From: Propionicimonas sp020161015
Lineage (GTDB): Bacteria > Actinomycetota > Actinomycetes > Propionibacteriales > Propionibacteriaceae
NCBI RefSeq assembly: GCF_964266745.1
Contig: NZ_CAXWGX010000023.1
Span: 62,001-126,000, forward strand
Direction: 5' to 3'
Length of the DNA stretch: 64,000 nt
The position numbers were made by a program, and so were the translations under genes. Shown in pieces: positions 51,133 to 60,754 of this stretch (positions are counted from its first letter, which is position 1; each line of letters opens with the position of its first letter). The notes beneath the pieces are model-generated. The model was not told where the DNA came from. It did not search any database and saw nothing but the letters and a program-made list of their open reading frames with translations.

Positions 51133-52014
51133 ATGCAGCGGATCGTCCCCAACATCTGGTTCGACCACACCGCGGAGGAGGCGGCGCAGTTCTACACCTC
51201 GGTGTTCCCCGACGGGCGGATCGTCGAGGTGCAGCACTACCCGAGCGAGGGGCTGCCCGACTTCCAGGCCGGCATGGCCGGGCAGCCGGTGACGGTGGAG
51301 TTCGAGATCGGCGGCTACCGGATGATGGGCATCAACGCCGGGGCGGAGTTCGCGCCCAACCCGTCGGTGTCGTTCTTCGTCCACTTCGATCCTGCGGACG
51401 CCGACGCCCGCGCACGGCTGGACGAGCTGTGGGCCCGGCTGTCCGAGGGCGGGACGGCGCTGATGCCGCTCCAGTCCTACGACTTCAGCCCGCACTACGG
51501 GTGGATCCAGGACCGCTACGGCGTGAGCTGGCAGCTGATGGTCGGAGGGCCCGGCGGCGAGCCGCGTCCGTTCATCGTGCCCAGCCTCATGTTCGGCTAC
51601 ACCGCCCAGGGCAAGGCGAAGGAGGCCATCGGCTTCTACACCTGGCTCTTCGCCGGCGACCTCGGCACCGTCTCCCTCTACCCGGACGGGGCCGGCTCCT
51701 CCGCCGGCCAGGTGATGTACGCCGACTTCCGCCTGGGCGAGGAGTGGTTCGCCGCGATGGACGCCGCCGACCAGACCTTCACCTTCACCCCCGGGGTGTC
51801 TCTGCTCGTGTGGTGTGACGGCCAGAAGGAGCTCGACCGCTACTGGGAGCAGCTCAGCGCGGTGCCGGAGGCCGAGCAGTGCGGCTGGTGCGTCGACAGG
51901 TTCGGCCTCAGCTGGCAGCTCGTGCCCGACAACCTGAACGAGCTGATGACCAGGCCGAACGCCTACGCGACCCTGATGGCGCAGAAGAAGATCGAGATCT
52001 CCGCGTTCGGCTGA
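51133..52014 (+). CDS. VOC superfamily protein (PhnB/3-demethylubiquinone methyltransferase-like)
   Basis: A 293-aa protein with two tandem VOC (glyoxalase-fold) domains. The first starts IVPNIWFDHTAEEAAQFYTSVFPDGRI and closes with YGWIQDRYGVSWQLMVGG. The second starts PSLMFGYTAQGKAKEAIGFYTWLFAGD and closes with GWCVDRFGLSWQLVPD. This is the PhnB-like family often named 3-demethylubiquinone-9 3-methyltransferase, a name without good biochemical support. Cytosolic. ATG at 51133. It is followed by recQ after 21 bp, possibly in one transcript. Confidence 0.88.
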   Translation: MQRIVPNIWFDHTAEEAAQFYTSVFPDGRIVEVQHYPSEGLPDFQAGMAGQPVTVEFEIGGYRMMGINAGAEFAPNPSVSFFVHFDPADADARARLDELWARLSEGGTALMPLQSYDFSPHYGWIQDRYGVSWQLMVGGPGGEPRPFIVPSLMFGYTAQGKAKEAIGFYTWLFAGDLGTVSLYPDGAGSSAGQVMYADFRLGEEWFAAMDAADQTFTFTPGVSLLVWCDGQKELDRYWEQLSAVPEAEQCGWCVDRFGLSWQLVPDNLNELMTRPNAYATLMAQKKIEISAFG

Positions 52015-52035
52015 GCGTCGGCAGGGCCGTCTAGC

Positions 52036-53913
52036 ATGGCGCCCGTGCCCGTCCCCACCACCGCAGCCGACATCCTGCGCACCACCTTCGGCTACGACGG
52101 GTTCCGCGGCGACCAGGCCGACATCATCGCCCACCTCGTGGGCGGGGGCGACGCGCTCGTCCTGATGCCCACCGGTGGCGGCAAGTCGCTGTGCTACCAG
52201 GTGCCGGCGATGCTGCGTCCCGGTGTCGGGGTGGTGATCTCGCCGCTGATCGCGCTCATGCACGACCAGGTGACCGCCCTGGACGCCCTCGGCGTCCGCG
52301 CCGGGTTCCTGAACTCCAGCATCTCCCCGGACGAGCGCAGGGCCACCGAGCGCGCGGCCCTGGCCGGCGAACTCGACCTGCTCTACCTGGCCCCGGAGCG
52401 CCTGGGCCTGGAGTGGGCACAGGAGTTCCTCGACCGGCTCGACATCTCGCTGTTCGCCATCGACGAGGCCCACTGCGTGTCCCAGTGGGGCCACGACTTC
52501 CGTCCCGACTACCTGCGGCTGTCGGTCCTGCACGACCGCTGGCCGCAGGTGCCGCGGATCGCCCTCACGGCGACCGCCACCCCGGCCACCCGGCGCGAGA
52601 TCGTCGAGCGGCTCGCCCTCGGCGAGGCGAAGGTGTTCGTGTCGAGCTTCGACCGGCCCAACATCCGGTACCGGATCGAGGCCAAGCAGCAGCCGCTGAA
52701 GCAGTTGCTCGACCTGATCCGCACCGAGCACGACGGCGACGCCGGCATCGTGTACTGCCTGTCGCGCAACTCGGTGGAGAAGACCGCGGAGGCGCTGTGC
52801 GCGGCGGGCGTCACCGCCCTGCCGTACCACGCCGGCCTGCCCCCGGCGGTGCGCTCGGCCAACCAGAACCGGTTCCTGCGCGAGGACGGCGTGGTGATGG
52901 TCGCCACCATCGCCTTCGGCATGGGGATCGACAAGCCAGACGTCCGCTTCGTCGCCCACCTCGACCTGCCCAAGAGCATCGAGGGCTACTACCAGGAGAC
53001 CGGGCGCGCCGGACGCGACGGCCTGCCCGCCACCGCCTGGATGGCCTACGGGCTGGCGGATGTCGTGCAGCAGCGCCAGCTCATCGAGTCCTCCGAGGGC
53101 GACGCCGCCCACAAGCGGCTGCTCAGCCGCCACCTCGACGCGATGCTCGGCCTGTGCGAGACCCTGCGCTGCCGCCGCCAGGTGATCCTCGACCACTTCG
53201 GCGAGGCCAGCGGGCCCTGCGGCAACTGCGACACCTGCCTCACCCCGCCGGAGTCGTGGGACGGCACCGTGCCCGCCCAGAAGCTGCTGTCGACGATCGT
53301 GCGCCTGGAGCGCGAGCGCAACCAGCGCTACGGCGCCGGGCACCTCATCGACATCCTGCTGGGCCGGCGCACCGAGCGCGTCGACCAGTGGCGCCACCAC
53401 GAGCTCAGCACCTTCGGGATCGGTGCGGAGCTCAGCGAGGTGCAGTGGCGCGGCGTGGTGCGCCAGCTCCTCGCCGGCGGGCTGCTGGCGGTGTCCGACC
53501 GCCACGGAACGCTCGGGCTCACCGAGGCGTCCTGGACGGTCCTGCGCGGGGAGCACCAGCTGTGGCTGCGCACCCAGGCCGCGGTGCACCCGTCCCGCTC
53601 GCGCCGGGGTGCGACCGCGGGGGCGGGCCGGACGACGGCGGCCGCGGCGACCGGCCTCGGCGAGGACGACCGGACGCTCTTCGAGCGGCTTCGCGCCTGG
53701 CGGGCGGAGACCGCGCGCGCCGCGTCCGTGCCCGCCTACGTGGTGTTCCCCGACTCCACGCTGGTCGGGATCGCGCAGAGCCGGCCGTCCTCGCTGGGGG
53801 AGCTGTCGGCGATCAGCGGGGTGGGCGCGAAGAAGCTCGAGCAGTACGGCGAGGACGTGCTCGCGCTCGTCGCGTCCGCCGGTGGGGGAGAGCCGGCCGA
53901 CCTGCTCGCCTAG
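52036..53913 (+). CDS. recQ: ATP-dependent DNA helicase RecQ
   Basis: A 625-aa superfamily 2 helicase. Motifs: Walker A LMPTGGGKSLCYQVPA, DEAH box AIDEAHCVSQWGHDFRPDY, motif III LTATATPATR, motif VI TGRAGRDG. The RQC zinc-binding region has CRRQVILDHFGE and CGNCDTC. An HRDC domain is at the C-terminus (RLRAWRAETARAASVPAYVVF, LSAISGVGAKKLEQYGEDVL). It unwinds DNA 3' to 5' in recombination and repair. Full length for the family. Confidence 0.97.
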   Translation: MAPVPVPTTAADILRTTFGYDGFRGDQADIIAHLVGGGDALVLMPTGGGKSLCYQVPAMLRPGVGVVISPLIALMHDQVTALDALGVRAGFLNSSISPDERRATERAALAGELDLLYLAPERLGLEWAQEFLDRLDISLFAIDEAHCVSQWGHDFRPDYLRLSVLHDRWPQVPRIALTATATPATRREIVERLALGEAKVFVSSFDRPNIRYRIEAKQQPLKQLLDLIRTEHDGDAGIVYCLSRNSVEKTAEALCAAGVTALPYHAGLPPAVRSANQNRFLREDGVVMVATIAFGMGIDKPDVRFVAHLDLPKSIEGYYQETGRAGRDGLPATAWMAYGLADVVQQRQLIESSEGDAAHKRLLSRHLDAMLGLCETLRCRRQVILDHFGEASGPCGNCDTCLTPPESWDGTVPAQKLLSTIVRLERERNQRYGAGHLIDILLGRRTERVDQWRHHELSTFGIGAELSEVQWRGVVRQLLAGGLLAVSDRHGTLGLTEASWTVLRGEHQLWLRTQAAVHPSRSRRGATAGAGRTTAAAATGLGEDDRTLFERLRAWRAETARAASVPAYVVFPDSTLVGIAQSRPSSLGELSAISGVGAKKLEQYGEDVLALVASAGGGEPADLLA

Positions 53914-53935
53914 CCGGTCCCTCGCCGGCGCCGCC

Positions 53936-55600
53936 TCACGGCGAGGCCAGCAGCGCCTTCTCCGCGGCCGCCGTCCAGCGGCCGCCGTCCATCAGCGCGG
54001 CCACCTCGGGCAGCACCCGCGGCAGGTCGACCAGCCGCACCAGGCCGAGGTCGTGCAGCCGCGGGTACACCATGATCTTGCCGCCGGAGGTGCGCTCGAT
54101 CACCGCCTGGATCGCCTCGGCGAACCCCGCCATCCCGCACACGGCGTCCAGCGAGATCGAGGTGTCGAGCACGCCGGACTCCAGCTTGGCAAGCACGCCG
54201 CGCATGTCCGCCATCTGCGAGCCCGACGTGCCGATCAGGAACACGTGGTTCTCGATGATCCGCTGGAGGTCGAGCTCGGCCAGCGTCCCGGCCGGGAACC
54301 CGGCGAACGCGTTCACGATCGCGCCCGGCCCGGCCAGGTCCACCGCCTGGGCCAGCACCGGGGCCACCGGCACCAGGCAGGTCAGGTAGGTGAACCCGGG
54401 CTGCAGGGGGGTGGCCGCGGAGTTCACCACGTCGAGCCGGACGCCGTGCCGCGCCGCGGCGGGCCCGACCACCTCGGCCAGGTGCCGCAGCCGGTCGTCG
54501 TTCAGGTCGCTGGCCACGATGCTCAGCCCGTCCAGCCCGAGCACGGCGGCGCGCATCGTGTGCATCAGGCCCATCGGGCCCGCCGCGCCGATCATCGCCA
54601 CCCGGTCGCCGGGACGGATCTCCCCGGTCGCGGGGATGCTGGCGTACGCCTCGGCCGGGTCGTCGCCGGTCGTCCCGATGAACCGGACGAAGTCGTAGTG
54701 CACGCGGCCCACGTCCAGCTTCACCGGGCGGGCGAGCCTGCGTCCGCCCAGGACGACGCACAGCAGGCTCTCGTTGCCCAGCAGGAAGGCCAGGCGCTCG
54801 ATCGCGTCCGCGTCCGCGCCGTAGTACACGATGTCGTCGAACCCGGGCTCCAGCTCGTCCCAGGATGCGGCCCGGGCTCCGGGCACGTCGGCGCCGACCG
54901 CCGTCACGCGCGCGGGAGCGGACGCCGCCCGCAACGCCTCCAGGCCCGAGGGCGCGACCCCGGCCTCGGCCACCACCAGCAGCGAGCCGCCGGGCTTCAG
55001 CGTGTTCCGCTCGTGCCGGGAGTACGCCGCCTCGACGGTCGCCCACGGCTCGACCAGCGCCACCGCGGCCGCGGAGGGGGCCTCGCTCACGCGCAGCATG
55101 AACTCGTCGTCTGCGGTGACGACCATCCGCTCGTCGACCACCACGTACTCCTGGAGGGCGCCCTCGAAGTTGTAGCCGAACGCGCCGCTCGAGGCCGCCG
55201 TCGGCAGGTGCCGCCAGTCGGCCTGCACCAGCACCCGGTCGCCGACCGCGTAGTGCGCGACCCGCTCGCCGGCCGCAACGACCCGCGCCACCGGCTCGTG
55301 GCCGGGGACGGTCGGCTCGGCGCCCGGATGGTAGCTGGGGATGCCGGCCAGTTCCTCTGCGTTCAGCCCGGCCACGACCGGCAGCTTGCGCGGGTGGTTC
55401 TCGAAGGCGTGCAGCAGCTTGGTGTCGCTGAAGCAGATGCCGCAGGCCTCCACCTCCAGCAGCAGTTGGGTCGGCCCCACCGGGTCGACCGGCTTGGCCG
55501 GGTTGTGCGCGAACGCGTCCACCCCCAGGTACTGGATGGCGTGCTGCGTGGCCGGCAGGCCGGCGTCCTCGGGTCGGGTCAACCGGATCACTCTTCCCAC
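53936..55600 (-). CDS. Large medium-chain (zinc-type) dehydrogenase, SorE-like
   Basis: A 554-aa alcohol-dehydrogenase-superfamily protein. N-terminal domain: LLLEVEACGICFSDTKLL (catalytic-zinc Cys) and VPGHEPVARVVAAGERVAHYAVGDRVLV. Two Rossmann-like segments are visible (SLLVVAEAGVAPSG and RVAMIGAAGPMGLMHTMRAAV), with extra length compared with usual 340-aa MDRs. Context with a SorC regulator, FGGY kinase and aldolase recalls L-sorbose-1-phosphate reductase (SorE), but the substrate is unproven. It overlaps the kinase gene by 13 bp, so it is the last gene of the polyol operon. Expected to be cytosolic and NAD(P)-dependent. Confidence 0.75.
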   Translation of the reverse strand: MGRVIRLTRPEDAGLPATQHAIQYLGVDAFAHNPAKPVDPVGPTQLLLEVEACGICFSDTKLLHAFENHPRKLPVVAGLNAEELAGIPSYHPGAEPTVPGHEPVARVVAAGERVAHYAVGDRVLVQADWRHLPTAASSGAFGYNFEGALQEYVVVDERMVVTADDEFMLRVSEAPSAAAVALVEPWATVEAAYSRHERNTLKPGGSLLVVAEAGVAPSGLEALRAASAPARVTAVGADVPGARAASWDELEPGFDDIVYYGADADAIERLAFLLGNESLLCVVLGGRRLARPVKLDVGRVHYDFVRFIGTTGDDPAEAYASIPATGEIRPGDRVAMIGAAGPMGLMHTMRAAVLGLDGLSIVASDLNDDRLRHLAEVVGPAAARHGVRLDVVNSAATPLQPGFTYLTCLVPVAPVLAQAVDLAGPGAIVNAFAGFPAGTLAELDLQRIIENHVFLIGTSGSQMADMRGVLAKLESGVLDTSISLDAVCGMAGFAEAIQAVIERTSGGKIMVYPRLHDLGLVRLVDLPRVLPEVAALMDGGRWTAAAEKALLASP

Positions 55601-57144
55601 GGGAGTCGGTCAAGGAGTTCCGCCACGGTGCAGTAGCGCTCGTAGCGGGCGGCCATGAAGCCGGCCGTCGCCGGGTCGGGCTCGAACACCCGCCAGGTCG
55701 GGTTCAGCGCCTGCACGCCGGACGCCACGTCGGCGAACGCGCCGACGCCCACCCCGGCCAGCGCGGCGGCGCACACCGAGCCCAGCTCGCTCACCGGCGA
55801 GATCTGGACGGGCACGGCCAGCACGTCCGCGAACCGCTGGCACCACACCGGCGACTTCGTCGCGCCGCCCGACAGCCGCACCGGCAGGCGCTGCGGCAGC
55901 GCGGCCTGGAGCCGCTCGATGTGGCGGCGGTGCTCCAGGCACACCCCCTCCAGCACCGCGCCCAGCAGCTCGTCCTCGCCGTTGGACGACGACAGCCCGA
56001 TCCAGGCGCCGCGGGCGCCCGCGTCCGCGCGGCTGCCGTCGAGGAACGGCAGGAACATCGGGTCGTCGCGCCGCTGGCGGCGCCGGCCCTCGCGCTCGAG
56101 CCGGGCGCTGTAGATGTCGCGGCCGGCCGCGCGGTCGGCCGCGCTGGTGGCGGTCAGCGCCCGGCTGATCGCCCAGTCGAACGTGGAGGCGGAGGTGGGG
56201 GAGGCCTCGCAGAGCAGCGCCAGCCCGCCCAGGGCGATGTTGGCCGCGGTCGGACGGATCGCGCCCAGCACCGAGTCCATCGTGGCGTCCCGGGCCGGCA
56301 CCAGCACCTGGTTCACGCTCCAGGTGCCCGCCCCGACGCAGATCTCGCTGCCGTCGAAGACGCCGGAGCCGTGGTGGAGCGCCGCGTTGTCCACCAGCCC
56401 GGCCACCACCGGCGTCCCGGCAACCAGGCCGGTCTGCCCGGCCGCCTCCGCCGACACCTCGCCCTGGCTGTCGGACGCGATCGGCGCCCGCAGCAGGCGG
56501 CGCAGCGCGTCCAGCCCGAACGCGGCGATCGCCGGCTCGTTCAGGCCGAGCTCGCCGCGTCCTCCGGCGGCGGCCCAGGCCGTGTTGTCGTACAGGCCGC
56601 CCGCGGAGGCGTCCGACAGCTCGGTGGCGACGACGCCGGTGAGGCGGGCGCGCAGGTAGTCCTTGCAGGACAGCACGGCGTGCGTGCGGGCCAGCACGTC
56701 CGGCTCGTGCGCGGCGAGGTCGGCCAGGATCGGGCCCGGCTGGCCGGCCCACAGGCCGTTCCAGCTGCGGGCCTGGAGCTCCTCGGCCAGCCCCGCGGCC
56801 ACCCAGCGGCGCACCGCAGCGGCGGCCCGGGTGTCGGCCGCCATCACCGCTGCGCGGGTGGGACGGCCCTGGGCGTCCACCAGATACAGGCCGTTGCCGT
56901 GGCCGGTGAACCCGACGGCCAGCACGCGTTCGGCGGCGATGCCCGGGCGCAGCAGCAGTTCGCGGACGCAGGCGGTGGTCGCCTCCCACAGCACCTCTGC
57001 GTCCCGTTCGGTCTGGCCGGGAGCGGGACGGTCCAGGGGCACGGACCGGGACGCGGTGCTGGAGGTGCCCGTGGTGACGTCGAAGACCGTCGCCTTCACC
57101 ACCGAGCCGCCGGCGTCGATGGCGAGCAGCAGGTCGCGGCTCAT
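55588..57144 (-). CDS. FGGY family carbohydrate kinase
   Basis: A 518-aa sugar or polyol kinase of the actin-like ATPase fold. LLLAIDAGGSVVKATVFD is the phosphate-1 motif; VGFTGHGNGLYLVD, GTWSVNQV and the adenosine motif VRLSGGATKSPVWCQRFADVL follow. It phosphorylates an imported sugar (L-xylulose/ribulose/erythritol-type substrates are usual for the subgroup). The start overlaps the SorC stop by ATGA. Part of a five-gene leftward operon. The substrate is presumably what the adjacent ABC importer brings in. Confidence 0.88.
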   Translation of the reverse strand: MSRDLLLAIDAGGSVVKATVFDVTTGTSSTASRSVPLDRPAPGQTERDAEVLWEATTACVRELLLRPGIAAERVLAVGFTGHGNGLYLVDAQGRPTRAAVMAADTRAAAAVRRWVAAGLAEELQARSWNGLWAGQPGPILADLAAHEPDVLARTHAVLSCKDYLRARLTGVVATELSDASAGGLYDNTAWAAAGGRGELGLNEPAIAAFGLDALRRLLRAPIASDSQGEVSAEAAGQTGLVAGTPVVAGLVDNAALHHGSGVFDGSEICVGAGTWSVNQVLVPARDATMDSVLGAIRPTAANIALGGLALLCEASPTSASTFDWAISRALTATSAADRAAGRDIYSARLEREGRRRQRRDDPMFLPFLDGSRADAGARGAWIGLSSSNGEDELLGAVLEGVCLEHRRHIERLQAALPQRLPVRLSGGATKSPVWCQRFADVLAVPVQISPVSELGSVCAAALAGVGVGAFADVASGVQALNPTWRVFEPDPATAGFMAARYERYCTVAELLDRLPWEE

Positions 57145-58148
57145 CGCGCGGCCCTCCCGCCCTGCCGGGCAGAGGTGGCCGCGCGGGCTGCGCCGGCGGT
57201 CACCGAGCCCTTCGCCAGCAGCTCCTCCGCGGTGTTCTCGTCGGTGACCAGCACCTTGAGGAAGCCGCCGCGGATCGCGCCGAGGACGGCCTCAGCCTTG
57301 TGCCGCCCGCCGGCCACGCCCACCACGTTCGGCATCTCCCGCAGCCGGTCGAGCCCCAGCCCGATCCGGCGCGACGACGTGGCGGCGGAGACGATGCGCC
57401 CGTTGGCGTCGAACCACTCCCCGAGCATGTCGCCCACCGCCCCCATCGCGGCGAAGGAGGTGACCTCGGCCGGGGTGACCAGTTGCGAGCGGACGGCCGA
57501 CGCGTCCGGCCCCGCGGAGCCGATGCCGGTGAGCGTGACGGAGGCCGACGAGGCCAGGTCGAGCACCTCGCGCACCGACGCCTCCGCCCGCAGCAGGTCG
57601 GCCGCCTCCGGCGAGGACACCAGCAGCGGCGCCGGCACCACCCGCAGGTGGTGGGCGACCTTCGGGTCGCCGGCCAGCGACTGCGAGATCGCCTGGATCG
57701 AGCCGGCCGCGGAGGCCAGCGTCACGCCGTCCAGCGACTCGGCGGCGAGCATCGACAGGGCCCGCGCGACGGTGTCGCCCCAGCCGACGCCGACCACGGC
57801 GCCGGGGTGCAGGTAGCGGCGCACGTAGGCGGCCAGGGCGGCGGCCACCCGCTCGTTCACCCGGCCGGTCGGCTTGGGTGCCTCGTCGTCGCGCGGCACC
57901 ACGATCGCGTCGGCCAGCCCGAAGGTATCGCGCAGCCGGGTGGCCAGGTCGAGCGCGGACAGGCAGCGCGCGTCGATCTCGATCCGCACCACGCCCTGCG
58001 CGCGGGCCGCCTCGAGCAGGCGTCCGACGGTCTGGCGGGAGACGAAGAGCCGTTTGGCCACCTGCGCCTGGGTCAGCCCGTCCCCGTGGTAGAGCCAGGC
58101 CGCCCGCACGACGAGGTCGAGGTCGCTCGGCGATGAGGAAAGCACCAT
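57141..58148 (-). CDS. SorC/DeoR-type sugar-binding transcriptional regulator
   Basis: A 335-aa protein with an N-terminal helix-turn-helix (HGDGLTQAQVAKRLFVSRQTVGRLLEAARAQGVVRI) and a SorC sugar-phosphate-binding domain (VGVGWGDTVARALSML, TGIGSAGPDASAVRSQLV, VAGGRHKAEAVLGAI). SorC proteins sense phosphorylated sugars and bind palindromes with a CAATTG centre; one is present at 60640. It sits inside the operon it probably controls, 85 bp after the aldolase gene. Release by the kinase or dehydrogenase product is the usual logic. Confidence 0.92.
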   Translation of the reverse strand: MVLSSSPSDLDLVVRAAWLYHGDGLTQAQVAKRLFVSRQTVGRLLEAARAQGVVRIEIDARCLSALDLATRLRDTFGLADAIVVPRDDEAPKPTGRVNERVAAALAAYVRRYLHPGAVVGVGWGDTVARALSMLAAESLDGVTLASAAGSIQAISQSLAGDPKVAHHLRVVPAPLLVSSPEAADLLRAEASVREVLDLASSASVTLTGIGSAGPDASAVRSQLVTPAEVTSFAAMGAVGDMLGEWFDANGRIVSAATSSRRIGLGLDRLREMPNVVGVAGGRHKAEAVLGAIRGGFLKVLVTDENTAEELLAKGSVTAGAARAATSARQGGRAAR

Positions 58149-58233
58149 GGACGCGACCCTAGTCAGTGCGGGGCCGGAGTTCGACGGTACCGGGCCGACC
58201 CGGGCACCTGCCCACGTCCGGTCGCCCGCGTGC

Positions 58234-59232
58234 TCACCGGTACCACAGGTCGAGGTAGCCCGCGACGATGCGCTGCATGCCCTCGCGCACCACCTGGTTG
58301 CGCCACGACGAGGTGAAGTACGCGATGTCGGCAGCGCCCGCGGCCGGCGCCGCGGGGCCGAGCAGGCCCTCGCCGGCCAGCGTCGCAGCGGTGGGGCCGG
58401 CGACGGCGTCCGCGTGCTCGAGCATCGCGCGCAGCAGCAGCGGGCTGGTGTCGCGCTCGAGGATGGTCCAGATGTTCACCTTGCACACGCCGTCGGCGAA
58501 CAGGGTGGCGAGCTGGGCGGGCGGCACGCTGGAGGCGCCGTGCAGCACCAGCCGGGCGCCGATCCGCTCCGCGATCGCACGGGCGGCCTCCGGCACGTAG
58601 CGCAGGTCGGCGGCCGAGGCGCGGTGCTCGGTGCCGAGGTTGGCCACCACCATGTCGACGCCGGTGCGCGCGACGAACTCCTCCGCGCGCTCGGGCGAGG
58701 TCAGCTCCCCGTGCATCGTGCCGCCGGCGTCCACGATCTCGTCCGCGGCACCCTCGACGAGCACGTCCTCGCCGTGGCGGGCCACGAAGTCGGCCGTCAT
58801 GGCGAGGTTGTCGGCCCACGGGGCTGCGGACGCGTCGTACATCACCGAGGAGAACCGCGACAGGTCGCCGTCCAGGACGGCGGCGTCCACGTCGTACTGG
58901 CCGTGGTCGAAGTGGGTCAGCACGTCGACGGCGGGGTAGTCGCCGCCCGGCCGGGCCAGCACCTCGCAGTCGCCGAGGAACAGCTCCATGCCGGTCTCCG
59001 GGTTGCGGCTGCCCGCGTAGTGCACGGCCTGGGCCCGGTGGGCGTAGCGGCCGGTCATCGCGATCGTCACCGGCACGCGGGTGGCCAGTTCGACGGCCTT
59101 CGCCTGGCAGGCGGCGAACACGGCCTCGACCGTGATCTGGTTCTCGGCGCAGAACGTGGGCACCACCCAGCCCCGGCCGGCGGCGGTACGATAGACCGCC
59201 GCCACCTCCTGTTTGCCCAGCACGATCGGCAT
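58234..59232 (-). CDS. Class II fructose-bisphosphate aldolase family protein (ketose-bisphosphate aldolase)
   Basis: A 332-aa zinc aldolase. WVVPTFCAENQITVEAVFAAC at the N-terminus, the metal-binding VDVLTHFDHGQ, the substrate-handling GTEHRA and VLHGASSVPPAQLATLFADGVCKVNIWT near the C-terminus. Similar to the GatY/KbaY/Fba group that splits ketose-1-phosphates or bisphosphates to dihydroxyacetone phosphate and an aldehyde. Preceded by the mannitol-1-phosphate-dehydrogenase-like gene after 33 bp. Together they would lead the imported polyol into glycolysis. Confidence 0.88.
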   Translation of the reverse strand: MPIVLGKQEVAAVYRTAAGRGWVVPTFCAENQITVEAVFAACQAKAVELATRVPVTIAMTGRYAHRAQAVHYAGSRNPETGMELFLGDCEVLARPGGDYPAVDVLTHFDHGQYDVDAAVLDGDLSRFSSVMYDASAAPWADNLAMTADFVARHGEDVLVEGAADEIVDAGGTMHGELTSPERAEEFVARTGVDMVVANLGTEHRASAADLRYVPEAARAIAERIGARLVLHGASSVPPAQLATLFADGVCKVNIWTILERDTSPLLLRAMLEHADAVAGPTAATLAGEGLLGPAAPAAGAADIAYFTSSWRNQVVREGMQRIVAGYLDLWYR

Positions 59233-59265
59233 GCGTTGTGTTCCTTCTCTGGACGGTCCCGGCGC

Positions 59266-60465
59266 TCAGGCGATCCGGGATGGTTCGAATTGGTCCTCCA
59301 GCAGCGCGAGCTGGGCGGCGGCGTCGAAGCCGCCCGACAGGGCGTCCAGCTGGCGGGAGAGCAGGTCGCGGCGCGGCCCGTCCAGAACCCCGGCGAGGGC
59401 GGCGTCGAGGTGCGCCCACAGCCGCGGTGCGTCCCAGCCCTCCTGGAGCAGCAGTGCGCCCGCGGCGGCCACGGCCAGCGAGAGGTGCCGGGTGGGCACG
59501 CCCTCCTTGACGGCCAGCCGGTAGGCGCCGAGCAGCCGGTCGTCCGCGGCGAGCTTGCGCGGCAGGTCACGGCTCACGCGCTGCGTGGTGTCGCCCAGCG
59601 CCCGGTTGCCGAAGCGGTGCAGCAGGTCGTCGACGTGGTCGACCAGCGGCGGCAGGCCGACGCCGTACCGGGCGGCCAGCGCCATCGCCGATTCCAGCAT
59701 CGCCCCGCGCACCAGCAGCCGGACGTCCGGGCGTCCGATCGCCACCCAGACCAGCCCGGCGCCGGCCAGCCGGCCCAGGCAGGCGGTCGCGCAGTGGCCG
59801 AGGTTGTGGACGTAGAGCTTGCGGTCGCCGTAGTAGGAGAAAGGGACGCCGGGGTCGGCCACCAGGCCGGGGACCTCCAGCGGCGGCCCGACCACCGCGG
59901 CGGCGTCGTAGGGCAGGAACCGGTAGGGCTCGACGCGCACCAGCGTCGGCTCGGCCGCATCCGGCACGGGGACGGGGATCATCCGCCCGATCGAGGTCTC
60001 CAGCAGTCCCACCGACGCGGCCAGCTCGTCCGGCGACAGGTGGGGGAGCCGCTCGGCCAGCAGGCCGCGCATCACCGCGGCGCAGCCGTGCACGTTCTCC
60101 GCCAGCAGGATGTCCAGCGGTGGCCGGCCGAGGCCGATCCGCCGTCCGAGCCCCCCGGCCACCGTGTCCGCCACGGCGGGCAGCACGGCGGCCCCGACGC
60201 TGGTGGCGGCCAGGTCGGCGGTGAGGAGGGCCTCGAGGACGGCGTCGGTGTCGCGTGCGTCCACCGCCGTCACCGGGCCGACGGTCGTGCGCCGGGTGCC
60301 GGTGTCGGAGACCGTGAGGTGCGGGTAGCACCCGTCGGCGGCGAGGGTGCGCACGAGGACGGGATCCACGTCCACGAAGGTGACGAACCAGCCGGCCCCG
60401 CACAGCAGCTCGCCGAGGAACCCCCGGCCGACGCTGCCCGCGCCGAAGATCACGGCCTGTCGCAT
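59266..60465 (-). CDS. Mannitol-1-phosphate 5-dehydrogenase-like protein
   Basis: A 399-aa long-chain polyol dehydrogenase. N-terminal Rossmann motif VIFGAGSVGRGFLGELL, DILLAENVHG, SVGLLETSIGRMIP, and the catalytic KLYVHNLGHCATACLG (active-site Lys and His region). It interconverts a sugar-alcohol phosphate and a ketose phosphate with NAD. ATG at 60465 is preferred over an ORF extension into the regulatory region. It is the first gene of the leftward operon, 174 bp from the SorC-type palindrome. Specific substrate is open. Confidence 0.85.
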   Translation of the reverse strand: MRQAVIFGAGSVGRGFLGELLCGAGWFVTFVDVDPVLVRTLAADGCYPHLTVSDTGTRRTTVGPVTAVDARDTDAVLEALLTADLAATSVGAAVLPAVADTVAGGLGRRIGLGRPPLDILLAENVHGCAAVMRGLLAERLPHLSPDELAASVGLLETSIGRMIPVPVPDAAEPTLVRVEPYRFLPYDAAAVVGPPLEVPGLVADPGVPFSYYGDRKLYVHNLGHCATACLGRLAGAGLVWVAIGRPDVRLLVRGAMLESAMALAARYGVGLPPLVDHVDDLLHRFGNRALGDTTQRVSRDLPRKLAADDRLLGAYRLAVKEGVPTRHLSLAVAAAGALLLQEGWDAPRLWAHLDAALAGVLDGPRRDLLSRQLDALSGGFDAAAQLALLEDQFEPSRIA

Positions 60466-60639
60466 GTGGTCCTTCCCCGCGGCGGCGTCGCCACGCAGTG
60501 ACAGTTCTAGGGGTGCGACGACCGGCGCCACAACCGGCTCCCGGCGGTTCGGGCATATGCCCAGATCGGGCCGACCCCGCCCGCAGACGACGCCAAAAGG
60601 CCTTGCCAGCGACACTCTGCGACCGAACTGCAACCTAAC

Positions 60640-60655
60640 CTGAGCAATTGCTCAG
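60640..60655. promoter_or_regulatory. SorC-type operator between divergent operons
   Basis: Perfect 16-bp palindrome CTGAGCAATTGCTCAG centred on CAATTG, within the 289-bp divergent region 60466-60754. It is 99 bp before the ABC ATPase gene and 174 bp before the dehydrogenase gene. SorC-family regulators bind TGAnCAATTGnTCA-like sites, so the regulator at 57141 is the natural ligand. Confidence 0.7.
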
Positions 60656-60754
60656 CTTCTGTGCATCTGCTTGCGACCCCCGCGGGGTGCTGCCTAGCCT
60701 CCGGAGGGAAGGGCCGTCCAGGCCCCGGCACGAGGACGTGGCGGAAGGTAGCGA

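Noticed and set aside
39560..53913. Extension of the integrated element beyond attR to recQ
   Set aside because: No further copy of the tRNA-Lys 3' repeat was seen and GC content returns to chromosomal level; only the NERD paralogue argues for it.
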